The notes beneath the pieces were generated by a model, which worked only from the letters and a program-made list of their open reading frames with translations, was not told the origin of the DNA and made no database searches. Positions 26,698 through 35,499 of a stretch of 64,000 bases of DNA are shown here, piece after piece. Source of the DNA: Succinimonas sp045124755. GTDB taxonomy: Bacteria; Pseudomonadota; Gammaproteobacteria; Enterobacterales; Succinivibrionaceae. Where the stretch lies: assembly GCF_045124755.1 (NCBI RefSeq), contig NZ_JBGVMK010000052.1; one strand, 5' to 3'. Numbering within the stretch: the first letter of the stretch is position 1; every line of letters starts with the position of its first letter. Both the position numbers and the translations under genes were made by a program.

Positions 26698-26732
26698 AAA
26701 ACTGTTTAAGCATGATTCCTGTGAGGCTCTTT

Positions 26733-29700
26733 ATGTCAGAAACCAAAGTTAACGCAACGCTCTTCAGCAAGTTCAAAAAGACTCAGATAAACAGCGTGCA
26801 GAAGCTCCCGGATCTTACCGGGTTTACCCTGGACGAGTTCCATGCGGATTCAAGGCTGGACATTATGTCCGGGGAGGCGGATATCTACCTCTGCTCCGGA
26901 ATTGGAAGTCTCTCCGGGAAGAAGTTCTTCCTTAAATACTACCGCCGGGAAAATGCTCTGAAGCAGGATGTGCTGGACAAGCTGATGACCGTAACAAGTC
27001 CCTTTGTGGCCCCGGTGGCGGGCTATGGCGCATACATGGGACATCAGTATGCGGTACGGCCGTACTACGAGATGTCGGCTCTTTCAGAACTCCTTTCAGA
27101 AGGTACCCGTTTTTCCGAAGAGGAGCTCCGGACGTTCATTATCCCGTCCGTTATTGAAGGCCTGAAAGCCGTGCACGATGCCGGGATCCTCCACAAGGAT
27201 CTTAAGCCCGCTAACCTTATACCTGATGACGCCAGAGAGCATATTGTCCTTATCGACTTCGGCATCAGCTCCCATGCCGGCAAGAACACCTTTGTGGTAA
27301 CCCAAACCGGGATGACTCCCTGTTACGCCGCGCCTGAGGCTCTTCAGGGGATCTTCCATAAGGAAACCGACTACTATGCTTTTGGCATTACCATCTTCGA
27401 ACTCTTTACCGGTTTTACACCATTTCAGAATCCCGAGCTGTCTCCGGAGGCGGCGGCAAGACTGGCGGCCATCAGCAAAATCGAGTTCCCGGAGAATTTT
27501 CCTGAAGATCTTAAAAAGCTGGTACAGGGACTTACCTATAAGGATATCTCCCATCGAAACGAGCAGGATAATCCCAATAGGCGCTGGGGCTATGACGAGG
27601 TTCGGCGATGGCTTAACGGCGAAGACGTGCCGGTTCCGGGGGAAGGTACCGATGTCCCTGTCAACGGAGCTTCTTTTTCAGAATTCCCGCCTTACCGGTT
27701 CAACGGCAAAACCTACACCACGGAGAAGGGGCTTTTGCGGGCCATGCTGGAGTACCCGCAGGAAGGGCTTAAGGATCTGGGGCGGGGCTTTATGTCCCAT
27801 CATTACTACGCCTTCAGCGAGAAAAAGGGCGCCCTTTGCGAAAAAGCCGAGAAAGAGGCTGCCAAGATAGATGCTTGGGATCATTCAGATCATACGCCAA
27901 TTCTTTTATTTCTCCTTCATCGTCTTAATCCGGAATTCAGGGGGATCCGTTTTAACGACCGCTGTTATGACAGCATTCAGGATCTGGGCCGGGCCTTTAT
28001 TGACGAAGCAATAAAGGAGGCTCTCCAAAACCGCGGATTATGGGGCAGTAAGTATCCTTTTACTCTTGAGGTGAAGTCATTTGTGCATTCCGGAGTTCCA
28101 AAGGACTATGCCGCAAATGTTATTAAGGACGCCATATTAAGTGAGATCTTTTCGATAACCGCGGAGATCTGGGATAAAGACTGGTCCGAATCCAATACCG
28201 AGCGCGCCCTGATTCTGGGGTACTCGCTTTGCGATGACAGGAGAATTCCCATAGGGGGCAAGGTCTATGAGAGTCCGGAGGCATTCCGGAAGGAAATGGC
28301 CGTTCTGGCTGAGAAAGACCCCGAAGCCTATGCGAAGCTCATTGATACCTGCAGGGCGGATCTGGAATATCTGGAAAAGAATATTCCGGATCCGGAATCT
28401 CAGGAGGTTTTGTCCCGGGCTCTTGCGGCTTCAAGAAGGGCGGTGTTCGGCAATGACGAGTATTGCTTCAAAGACAGTCAGGATTTAGTGAGCTATATGC
28501 AGAAACTTGCAGCCGAGGAAAAGCCCTATGAAATCCGCCGCCTGTTAAACCGTTATCAAACTTCCCTGAGTCAGGCTTCGCATAAGGCCTGGGGCACGGA
28601 TATCATGAGCGAACTCCGAAAAATCACCGGTAAATTTATCCGGATAGGCGAATACCTCTTTACCGGGGAAAAGTCCTTCCGGGAGTTTATTACCGGAATA
28701 AGGGGGCGTGGTAGCAGGGATCCTCATTTTCTGCTCAGGTTTACCGGAGCCCACAGGGACTCTCTTGACCGGGCAGCCAGTGGTTCTGCGGAAATCAGGG
28801 ACGATATAGCCGCCCTTTATGCCGCAGCTGACGCCGTGATTGTCTTTGACGAGGAGGCGTTTCCGGATCCTGCGGCCTTTAAATCCTTTGCAGCCGATGT
28901 CATTAACCGCGGGAGCCTTGATCCCTGCTATCTTTCGGAGTTCGTAAAACGGCACCGGAACACGATAGACGCTCTTCTGAAAAACAGCGATACCGCGGCC
29001 GTTCTGAAGCCCCTTATCGAGGCGTCTGAAAGCCTCATGACTTCCGACAGCCGGAGCCAGGAGACGCTGCGGGATCTCTATGAAGCCAGAAGGCGGCAGT
29101 TTTGTCTTGATGAACTTGTTTTCGCATCTCCTGATAAGTTCCGGGAATTTGCGGAGCAGCTTTTAAGCAGCGCAAAGGAGAACCCCGCCTCCATCCGGAG
29201 GTTTGTCCGGGCGCACGAAAAGGCCCTGACCGCTCTTAAGAATGCAAGCGAGCTCTCTTCTCTGGTTACTCAGGTTTTGGCAGCCGGAAACAGCGTGATT
29301 GAGCTTGACGAATATGTGTTCAGTGATGCTGCGGGATTTTCAGAATTTGTCAGGGACCTTATCAGGGAAAGCAGGGCAAAGCCTCTGAGAGCAGCCGATT
29401 TTGTTCTTGAGCATCAGGCAGGGCTTGAGGCTCTTAGGTACATCGCAGCTTTAGCCCCGGCTCTTAAAGAACTGGAGGATGCGGCTAATACCCGGGAAAA
29501 GGAGGAAGCCATTACAGTAAACGGTACCAGATACGCCCCGGTTATTATTGACCCGGATAGTGTAAGAAAGGGCGGTTATGTACAGTTCGGCTGTTACCCG
29601 CAGGAACACGGCCGTGCCAGACAGCCCATTGAATGGCTGATACTGGAGGCGAATGACAAAGAAGCTTTTCTGGTAAGCCGTTACTGTTTGGAGCGCCGGC

Positions 29701-30134
29701 GGTACCAGCGGCAAGGCGGGGACATAACATGGGAGAACTGCGATCTCCGCAGGTGGCTTAACGGTGATTTTTTGAATATGGCGTTTTCTGAGGCAGAGCG
29801 GCAGCGAATTAAGATTACCGAGGTAGTGACTGACAAGAACCCGAAATACGGAGTTTGGGGCGGCAATAATACCCGGGATCAGGTATTTTGCCTCAGCATT
29901 GCGGAGGTGAAACGCTACTTTAAGAATAAAGCCGAAAGGCGGTGTGATTTAATGCTCTGCGTTAAAGATCATGGGCTGTCTGACCATTGCTGCATGTGGT
30001 GGCTGCGGTCGCCGGGCTGCAAACAGGAGGGGATATCGTACGTGGACGGAGATGGATCGATTGACCTTCAAGGCGTCCGCGGCTTTTCTTTCTTAACCGC
30101 TGTGCGGCCCGCTTTATGGCTGATCTTTCAGTAA
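26733..30134 (+). CDS. Ser/Thr protein kinase with tandem repeats and C-terminal DUF6273 (paralogue 1)
   Basis: A 1133-residue protein. The start is the ATG of MSETKVNATL, shared by all three paralogues; a frame seven codons longer has no added support. The kinase domain spans about residues 40-290, with ATP-anchoring Lys68 (FLKYY), HKDLKPAN (His154, Asp156, Asn161), DFG 175-177 and APE 200-202. The Gly loop is degenerate (SGEADIYL). Residues about 500-930 hold at least five units of a 66-87-residue repeat with the pattern xDExxFxxxxxFxxF, then HxxxLxxL. The C-terminal 190 residues are DUF6273: PIEWLILE, WENCDLRRWLN, VFCLSIAE, MWWLRSPG and AVRPALWL, a fold related to sulfatase-modifying factor/C-type lectins. 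No membrane segment. Kinase gene 2 follows after 31 nt, so they form an operon. Confidence 0.85.
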   Translation: MSETKVNATLFSKFKKTQINSVQKLPDLTGFTLDEFHADSRLDIMSGEADIYLCSGIGSLSGKKFFLKYYRRENALKQDVLDKLMTVTSPFVAPVAGYGAYMGHQYAVRPYYEMSALSELLSEGTRFSEEELRTFIIPSVIEGLKAVHDAGILHKDLKPANLIPDDAREHIVLIDFGISSHAGKNTFVVTQTGMTPCYAAPEALQGIFHKETDYYAFGITIFELFTGFTPFQNPELSPEAAARLAAISKIEFPENFPEDLKKLVQGLTYKDISHRNEQDNPNRRWGYDEVRRWLNGEDVPVPGEGTDVPVNGASFSEFPPYRFNGKTYTTEKGLLRAMLEYPQEGLKDLGRGFMSHHYYAFSEKKGALCEKAEKEAAKIDAWDHSDHTPILLFLLHRLNPEFRGIRFNDRCYDSIQDLGRAFIDEAIKEALQNRGLWGSKYPFTLEVKSFVHSGVPKDYAANVIKDAILSEIFSITAEIWDKDWSESNTERALILGYSLCDDRRIPIGGKVYESPEAFRKEMAVLAEKDPEAYAKLIDTCRADLEYLEKNIPDPESQEVLSRALAASRRAVFGNDEYCFKDSQDLVSYMQKLAAEEKPYEIRRLLNRYQTSLSQASHKAWGTDIMSELRKITGKFIRIGEYLFTGEKSFREFITGIRGRGSRDPHFLLRFTGAHRDSLDRAASGSAEIRDDIAALYAAADAVIVFDEEAFPDPAAFKSFAADVINRGSLDPCYLSEFVKRHRNTIDALLKNSDTAAVLKPLIEASESLMTSDSRSQETLRDLYEARRRQFCLDELVFASPDKFREFAEQLLSSAKENPASIRRFVRAHEKALTALKNASELSSLVTQVLAAGNSVIELDEYVFSDAAGFSEFVRDLIRESRAKPLRAADFVLEHQAGLEALRYIAALAPALKELEDAANTREKEEAITVNGTRYAPVIIDPDSVRKGGYVQFGCYPQEHGRARQPIEWLILEANDKEAFLVSRYCLERRRYQRQGGDITWENCDLRRWLNGDFLNMAFSEAERQRIKITEVVTDKNPKYGVWGGNNTRDQVFCLSIAEVKRYFKNKAERRCDLMLCVKDHGLSDHCCMWWLRSPGCKQEGISYVDGDGSIDLQGVRGFSFLTAVRPALWLIFQ

Positions 30135-30165
30135 CGGCTCAGTCGGCAATCTGCTAAGGTTTTAT

Positions 30166-32697
30166 ATGTCAGAAACCAAAGTTAACGCAACGCTTTTCAG
30201 CAAGTTCAAAAAGACTCAGGTAAGAAAAAGCGAGAAGCTCCCGGATATCACCGGTCTTACCCTGGGGGAGTTCCATGCGGACTCAAGGCTGGATATTGTG
30301 TCCGGGGAGGCGGATATCTACCTCTGCTCCGGAACCGGGAGCCGCTCCGGAAAGAAGTTCCTTCTCAAATACTACCGCCGGGAAAATGCCGTTAAGCCGG
30401 ACGTGCTGGAAAAGCTTAAGACGGTAACAAGTCCCTTCGTTGCTTCGGTGGCGGGCTTTGGCTCATACATGGGGCATCAGTATGCGGCGCGGCCGTACTA
30501 CGAGATGTCAACCCTCGCGGAACTTCTTTCCGAGGGAGTCAGGTTTTCCGAAGAAGAACTCCGGACTCTTATTATTCCCTCCGTTACAGAAGGCCTTAAA
30601 GCCGTGCACGATGCCGGCATCCTCTACAAGGATCTAAAGCCTGCCAATCTGATTCCTGATGACACCTGGGAGCATATTGTCCTTATCGACTTCGGCATCA
30701 GCTCCCATGCGGGGAAGAACACCTTTGTGGTAACAGAGACCGGCATGACTCTCTGCTATGCCGCTCCTGAGGCCCTTCAGGGAATCTTCCACAGGGAAAC
30801 CGACTACTACGCTCTTGGCATCACCGTTTTTGAGCTCTTTACCGGCTTTACTCCATTCCAGAATCCTGATCTGTCTCCGGAGACGGCAGCGAGACTTGCT
30901 GCCATCAGCAAAATCGAGTTTCCGGAGGACTTCCCGGAAGGGCTTAAAAAGCTGGTAAAGGGGCTTACCTATAAGGATATCTCCCATCGTAACGAGCAGG
31001 GGAACCCCAACAGGCGCTGGGGCTATCACGAGGTGCGAAGATGGCTTAACGGCGAAGACGTGCCGGTACCGGGAGAATGCGAAGATGCGTTCCCTCCCTA
31101 CAAATTTGGCGGGGTTTTTCATAAAACGCAGGAGTCTCTGGTTAAAGCCCTGCTTAAGGATCCCGCATCCGGAATCTGGGAGGCGGAAAGAGGCATTCTG
31201 ACCCACCACTTCAGCCTCTTTGCCCCTGATTTAGAAAGTATCTCCCGGGAGGCGGAGACAAATCTTCGGAAGGGTATAAATTTGGTATCACGCTATCAGA
31301 TCTTTTACCGCCTCATGTACCGGCTCGCCCCGGAACTTAAGACCATCTTCTGCGGCGGGCAGGAGTTCGGGAGCCTTACGGAGCTCGGCGAAGCGGCAGT
31401 AACTTCCGCGGTAACCCAGAATACTGCATTTGCCAGAGGTTTTCGGCTTTTACAGAGTTCCTTTCTGGACTTCTATGCAGAAAACGTTTTGAAGAGCGCT
31501 GCGGCTTCGGATATCCTCCGTAAAACGGACAAAATTCTCTCGCTTCGGGAGTGGTCTGATGTTCAGATTGCCTGGATTCTCGGTTATGCATTGTCGAAAA
31601 AGAGAAATCTCAGGATAGGCGACAAGAACTTCAGCTCCCCCGGGAAGCTTCTGAAATACCTCAGAAAGCTGGAAAAGGAGCAGGGGTTTGCCGGATACTT
31701 CAAATATGCTGAGGAGCACCGCAAGGAGCTGGAATTTTTTGCGGCCGTCATACCGGAAGCAAGAGCCAAACAGGCTTTAAAGCTGGTTCTGAAGGATCTG
31801 GCCAACGGCGCTGTTTTCGGGCGGGGCGAACTTTATTTCAAAAATGCGACAGCCTTTGATTACTATGTTGGCAAGCTCCTCCGGGACAAGGATACCGCCA
31901 GTCTCCGCCGCCTTTGCAATAGCTATGGCCCGGCTCTCAGGGAGATATCTGAAGAGGTCTGGCAGTCATCTTCCTATGAGAATCTCCGGAGAACTGTTTC
32001 CGGTTTTCCGATGGTTAGGAGACGTTCCCGCAGCAGATCTGACGCAGAAATGCCGAAAACCATCACGGTCAACGGAATCATATATCCTGCTGCCCTGAGA
32101 GTTAAAGCCGGAGATTATTTCAGGTTCGGCAGCTATCCCCAGAATATCGGCTGCGAGAAAGAGCCTATTGAATGGCTGGTTTTGGAGGTAAAGGGCAATG
32201 AGGCTCTTCTTGTGAGTCGTTACGGTCTCGATTGCAAACAGTATCATCATGAGAAAACAGTCACCTCATGGCAGAACTGCGATCTCCGCAAGTGGCTTAA
32301 CAGTGATTTTCTGGAGACGGCGTTCACGAAGGAGGAACAGTGGCGGATCGGGCTTTCAGAGGTACCGAACGGCGGCGAATCAGAAGATGTTAGCAGCAGC
32401 GATGATATTACCCGGGACAGGGTTTTCTGCCTCAGCTGCGCAGAGGCGGAAAACTATTTTAAGAATGTCGCTGAAAGACAGTGTCAGCCTACAGAATATG
32501 CCTGCAGGCAAGGAGCTTGTATAAACAGTACAAACGGCTGCTGTTATTGGTGGCTGCGGGCGCCGTTACCTTCTCCGGAATGTGCTCCGAGGGTATTTTC
32601 GAATGGCTATCTCGATTCATATTTCGATTCGTCTGGCGGCCGCATCAATTTTCACGATACTGTGCGGCCCGCTTTATGGCTGATCTGGAACCTGTAA
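30166..32697 (+). CDS. Ser/Thr protein kinase with C-terminal DUF6273 (paralogue 2)
   Basis: An 843-residue paralogue, starting MSETKVNATLF after AAGG. The kinase core is collinear with paralogue 1 (Lys68, DFG, APE) but the catalytic-loop motif reads YKDLKPAN: the usual His is Tyr, while the catalytic Asp and Asn remain. Residues 300-620 carry fewer repeat units than paralogue 1, including an FGGVFHKTQESL unit and the IGDKNFSSPGKL unit. DUF6273 covers about 645-843 (PIEWLVLE, WQNCDLRKWLN, VFCLSCAE, YWWLRAP, TVRPALWL). The segment between WWLR and VRPA differs in length and sequence from the other copies. It is probably cotranscribed with paralogue 1. Active kinase is likely but not certain given the Tyr. 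Confidence 0.85.
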   Translation: MSETKVNATLFSKFKKTQVRKSEKLPDITGLTLGEFHADSRLDIVSGEADIYLCSGTGSRSGKKFLLKYYRRENAVKPDVLEKLKTVTSPFVASVAGFGSYMGHQYAARPYYEMSTLAELLSEGVRFSEEELRTLIIPSVTEGLKAVHDAGILYKDLKPANLIPDDTWEHIVLIDFGISSHAGKNTFVVTETGMTLCYAAPEALQGIFHRETDYYALGITVFELFTGFTPFQNPDLSPETAARLAAISKIEFPEDFPEGLKKLVKGLTYKDISHRNEQGNPNRRWGYHEVRRWLNGEDVPVPGECEDAFPPYKFGGVFHKTQESLVKALLKDPASGIWEAERGILTHHFSLFAPDLESISREAETNLRKGINLVSRYQIFYRLMYRLAPELKTIFCGGQEFGSLTELGEAAVTSAVTQNTAFARGFRLLQSSFLDFYAENVLKSAAASDILRKTDKILSLREWSDVQIAWILGYALSKKRNLRIGDKNFSSPGKLLKYLRKLEKEQGFAGYFKYAEEHRKELEFFAAVIPEARAKQALKLVLKDLANGAVFGRGELYFKNATAFDYYVGKLLRDKDTASLRRLCNSYGPALREISEEVWQSSSYENLRRTVSGFPMVRRRSRSRSDAEMPKTITVNGIIYPAALRVKAGDYFRFGSYPQNIGCEKEPIEWLVLEVKGNEALLVSRYGLDCKQYHHEKTVTSWQNCDLRKWLNSDFLETAFTKEEQWRIGLSEVPNGGESEDVSSSDDITRDRVFCLSCAEAENYFKNVAERQCQPTEYACRQGACINSTNGCCYWWLRAPLPSPECAPRVFSNGYLDSYFDSSGGRINFHDTVRPALWLIWNL

Positions 32698-33056
32698 TCC
32701 GATATCAGAACAGTTAAGAAAAGCATTATGAATTGTCTCAGCTTTCGTTAAAAACGCAGCATTGCATAACCTGTCCGCGGCCGGCTTCAGAAGACAGGAA
32801 ACGCCTTAACGCATACAGGCGTCAGGCAAAAAAGCCTGACAAAATTACAAACCGTTTTTTCGGAGATCGCCTCCGCAGTTATGCGGATCTGCCTCCTTGC
32901 TGATGCAATCAGATTGAGTTCAGCGCTTTTCCCGGCTTTGGTTCATGCGCTTTATCAGGGGTTTTATATTTGCCAGAGATTATGGTTTTTGAGTAAGGTT
33001 GTTTTGACGGTTCCGCAGACACTGCTGCGATACCGGGGTAATTTTTGAAGGTTTAT
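32698..33056. other. Intergenic region with two hairpins
   Basis: It contains a perfect stem GTCAGGC/GCCTGAC (32821-32827 and 32834-32840, loop A6), and a second, TCCGCA/TGCGGA (32872-32877 and 32882-32887). The first probably ends the kinase operon, though no T-run follows it directly. TTGACG near 33012 may be the -35 of the next gene. Confidence 0.45.
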
Positions 33057-33665
33057 ATGAAGAGCGAAAAAACCGAAAACAGCGCCGGCGATTCTGAAAG
33101 TCGGGCAAAAGACGCAAAAGCAACCATTGATAAGGTCATAAAGCAAATAATCTTCTTTGGCGAAGAGAATTTAAAAAAACGCAAAAAGATAATGACTTTG
33201 GCCGAGAAGCTTTACAAATGCTCCGATAAACTGGCGGAAGTGCAGGTTGAACTTGATCATCCCGGAAAAGCCGGTGCGTATCTTCTGATCGCAAAGGACG
33301 GATTATGCAGAGATTATGTGGAACTGAAAAAAATTTCAAAGAGCAATGTAAAAACATGTCAGGGAAATCTTGAGTATTTTAAGGAGCTTCATAAGGATTT
33401 TGCAGACTACGATAAAAAGTCTGACAGTCAGCAGGCGGAGCTTTTAAGCAAGTTGTATGACATTTTTGAAAGGGCAGAAAGTAATTTTAAAACATCCCGG
33501 GAGAATCTTGTCTTTTGGCAAAAGGATTTTGATGAACTTCAGCGGGATTACAGGAAAAACCAAATCAAACTGCTGAGAAGGCGGATTGCCGAGTACAAAA
33601 GAAAATTGCCTGCTGCGGAGAAAAAACTGAGCAGGCTTCTTGAGGAGCAGAATAAGAAATCGTAA
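33057..33665 (+). CDS. Hypothetical coiled-coil protein
   Basis: A 202-residue, highly charged (Lys/Glu-rich), almost wholly helical protein, not recognised. Start at ATG 33057 with GAAGG upstream; a TTG four codons earlier overlaps that ribosome site. No signal peptide or membrane segment. Several heptad stretches run along its length, especially the final 60 residues (RRRIAEYKRKLPAAEKKLSR). It sits between kinase paralogues 2 and 3 on the same strand and could be a substrate or adaptor, but nothing in the sequence shows this. Confidence 0.7.
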   Translation: MKSEKTENSAGDSESRAKDAKATIDKVIKQIIFFGEENLKKRKKIMTLAEKLYKCSDKLAEVQVELDHPGKAGAYLLIAKDGLCRDYVELKKISKSNVKTCQGNLEYFKELHKDFADYDKKSDSQQAELLSKLYDIFERAESNFKTSRENLVFWQKDFDELQRDYRKNQIKLLRRRIAEYKRKLPAAEKKLSRLLEEQNKKS

Positions 33666-33689
33666 AACTCGCAAGGGCGGCCGGCATTC

Positions 33690-34070
33690 GCCTGTCTGTT
33701 TCTCCGCTTCTCCCTCCCGGCCTGGAAAAACCGCCCCCACTTCCTCTGGCATGAAATACCGCTTAGAGCCGCTTCCGGAGATTGCCGCTGGCGTGTCCAG
33801 AAGGAATATTGCAGCATCAAGCTCGGCCACCATTACCGGAGGAAAGGGCTCCGGCAGAAACACCAGCGCGGTATAACCATGAGATGGAACGCCGCCTGCA
33901 CCGTCAGCGGGGACGAGCAGTCAAAATCGAACAGCTTCACTTTTCTGTCCAGGCGTCCGCTCCCTATGGCCGGAACGATAAGGATCAGCATATACGGAAA
34001 CCACACATTGAGCGTCCCGATCCGCACCAGGAATTCAGATAAAAACAGACAGCAGACCTCGATCCTTTTG
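33690..34070 (-). pseudogene. Frameshifted remnant of a small membrane protein
   Basis: Reading the - strand from about 34070 gives LFLSEFLVRIGTL, a hydrophobic helix (FPYMLILIVPAIGSG), then LDRKVKLFDFDCSSPL and FHLMV. A shift of frame near 33865 continues with YTALVFLPEPFPPVMVAELDAAIF and LDTPAAI. The two halves make a sensible two- or three-TM protein only across the frameshift. There is no Shine-Dalgarno, and a stop lies just upstream. I cannot name the family; it recalls small membrane proteins of conjugative elements. Treat as a probable fossil. Confidence 0.4.
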
Positions 34071-34202
34071 GTTCCCAGTCAAACCAGCCCTCCCTGGGCT
34101 CATCTGCTCCAAATCCTTGAATGCCCGGTTCTGTTCCTCATGCATGCACAAAAAAAGTTTACAATAGAGTTGTCATAAGTTCAGTTGAAGAAGGATCTGA
34201 TA

Positions 34203-34799
34203 ATGAAGCTGAAGTTTATCTCTTTTGCCAGCCGGGAAGATTACGAAAAAGCTCTCCGGGACGGCGGGCAGCAGGAATGGCAGCGGGCAGATGCGGATAC
34301 AGATTCCGCAAGGGATTTGTTTGAGTTCCTGGACAGCCTGGCCGCAGCGGATTCTGATGAAAAACGAAGCGGGGAGGTTCATATTCTGGTCATCGATCGG
34401 GAAGGAGATTCCTCCGATGATATCCGGGATCATAAGCCCCTGGAAGGACAGAATCACAGCGAGATTTTTGAAGAAATTCTGAAGTATTTGGCTGAAAAAA
34501 GATCTGATGAAACTATGCGGGAAATATCCCACAGGGCATGGTGGCGGGGCGGCACTCTTCTGAAATATCTGGTCACGCTTTTCTATGTTTATGAGTTTTA
34601 TTCTGAAGTTGGGGAAGGAGATCTTGATGATGACGCCGCCATAGATGTCGCTTTGGATTCTCCGGATGGGGTGCTTGACATATACTTCAGCAAAGAGGGT
34701 TTTTCGGAGGTACTCAGAGTTCGGAAATACAAGGACAGAAACGGAAAAACAATTACCCGGGCGGACTACCTTAATCAGCTTTTTGACTGGAACATATAA
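34203..34799 (+). CDS. Hypothetical protein
   Basis: A 198-residue cytoplasmic protein, not recognised. The ATG at 34203 is preceded by GAAGGAT at good spacing; the in-frame TTG six codons earlier falls before it. It is acidic overall, with a helix-rich middle and a C-terminal KYKDRNGKTITRADYLNQL segment. No catalytic motif, signal or membrane span was seen. It is a single gene in the stretch between kinase paralogues 2 and 3. Confidence 0.65.
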   Translation: MKLKFISFASREDYEKALRDGGQQEWQRADADTDSARDLFEFLDSLAAADSDEKRSGEVHILVIDREGDSSDDIRDHKPLEGQNHSEIFEEILKYLAEKRSDETMREISHRAWWRGGTLLKYLVTLFYVYEFYSEVGEGDLDDDAAIDVALDSPDGVLDIYFSKEGFSEVLRVRKYKDRNGKTITRADYLNQLFDWNI

Positions 34800-35011
34800 C
34801 ATGAATTCTAAGTCCTGACCTGACTTCGGTTTGTTTTTAGAGCCTCTCGGACAGTCTCTCTGCCGCTACCGGTACTGGTTCAGGAGCGCTTTTCTTTTTC
34901 CTGAGAGCTTCAATTATTTCTGTCATCAGCTATCACGGGTCTTTTGGTAAATGCCGGATTTCTTTCAGTCTGTTCCGAGCTCCGTTATCAAACTCATAAA
35001 CCAATCCGGTT
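34800..35011. other. Intergenic segment with degraded - strand coding trace
   Basis: Between 34930 and 35040 the - strand frame next to the 107-codon gene below continues as sensible protein (NPDVVQKTETGLVYEFDNGA) after a frameshift. That gene may therefore be a truncated form of something longer. Confidence 0.35.
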
Positions 35012-35335
35012 TCAGTTTTTTGCACTACATCCGGGTTCTTCAAGCCTGAATGGGTCATAAAAGTCCTTTGCCTGTCTCGCAGGTATCTCAGGAATAATAA
35101 CCGTTTCAAACACTTCTGCTTCTGACAGCTGAGCGCACTGAGCAGTGCCCTGGGGCCCTGTACACGGAGCAGGCGGATCCTGTTTTATGAAGTATTTTCT
35201 GCTGTCAGGATCTGCAACGCAGGCTAAATCTTCGTCTTCCGTTAGTCCGAGATAACCTGGTACTGTTCTCATTCGGATACATGTTGTTACAACAGTTAGT
35301 GTATGAAATTTGACTTGCTCATCCCTTTGTTTCAT
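35012..35335 (-). CDS. Hypothetical protein, possibly frameshifted
   Basis: A 107-codon frame (MKQRDEQVKF...), not recognised. It has a plausible protein-like composition, with no signal or motif. The abrupt end (GCSAKN) coincides with a +1 frame that continues coherently for about 40 codons, so the original product was probably longer and this is a broken gene. The start is only weakly supported. It points away from kinase gene 3. Confidence 0.35.
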   Translation of the reverse strand: MKQRDEQVKFHTLTVVTTCIRMRTVPGYLGLTEDEDLACVADPDSRKYFIKQDPPAPCTGPQGTAQCAQLSEAEVFETVIIPEIPARQAKDFYDPFRLEEPGCSAKN

Positions 35336-35435
35336 TCCTTTTTACTTCCGGTAAACGATGTCTCGCTGACTTCGTAATGCGTATATTTAACATACCCTGT
35401 TTTTGTTAACCACGTAATAGATTTACACATCGGAT

Positions 35436-35464
35436 TTGACATAGGGTAATTTATTCAGTTTACT
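35436..35464 (+). promoter_or_regulatory. Promoter of kinase gene 3
   Basis: TTGACA (35436-35441), 17 nt, TTTACT (35459-35464), embedded in about 110 nt nearly identical to the region upstream of kinase gene 1. Confidence 0.65.
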
Positions 35465-35499
35465 AATGCTGTTTAAACATGATTCCAGTGAGGCCCTGT

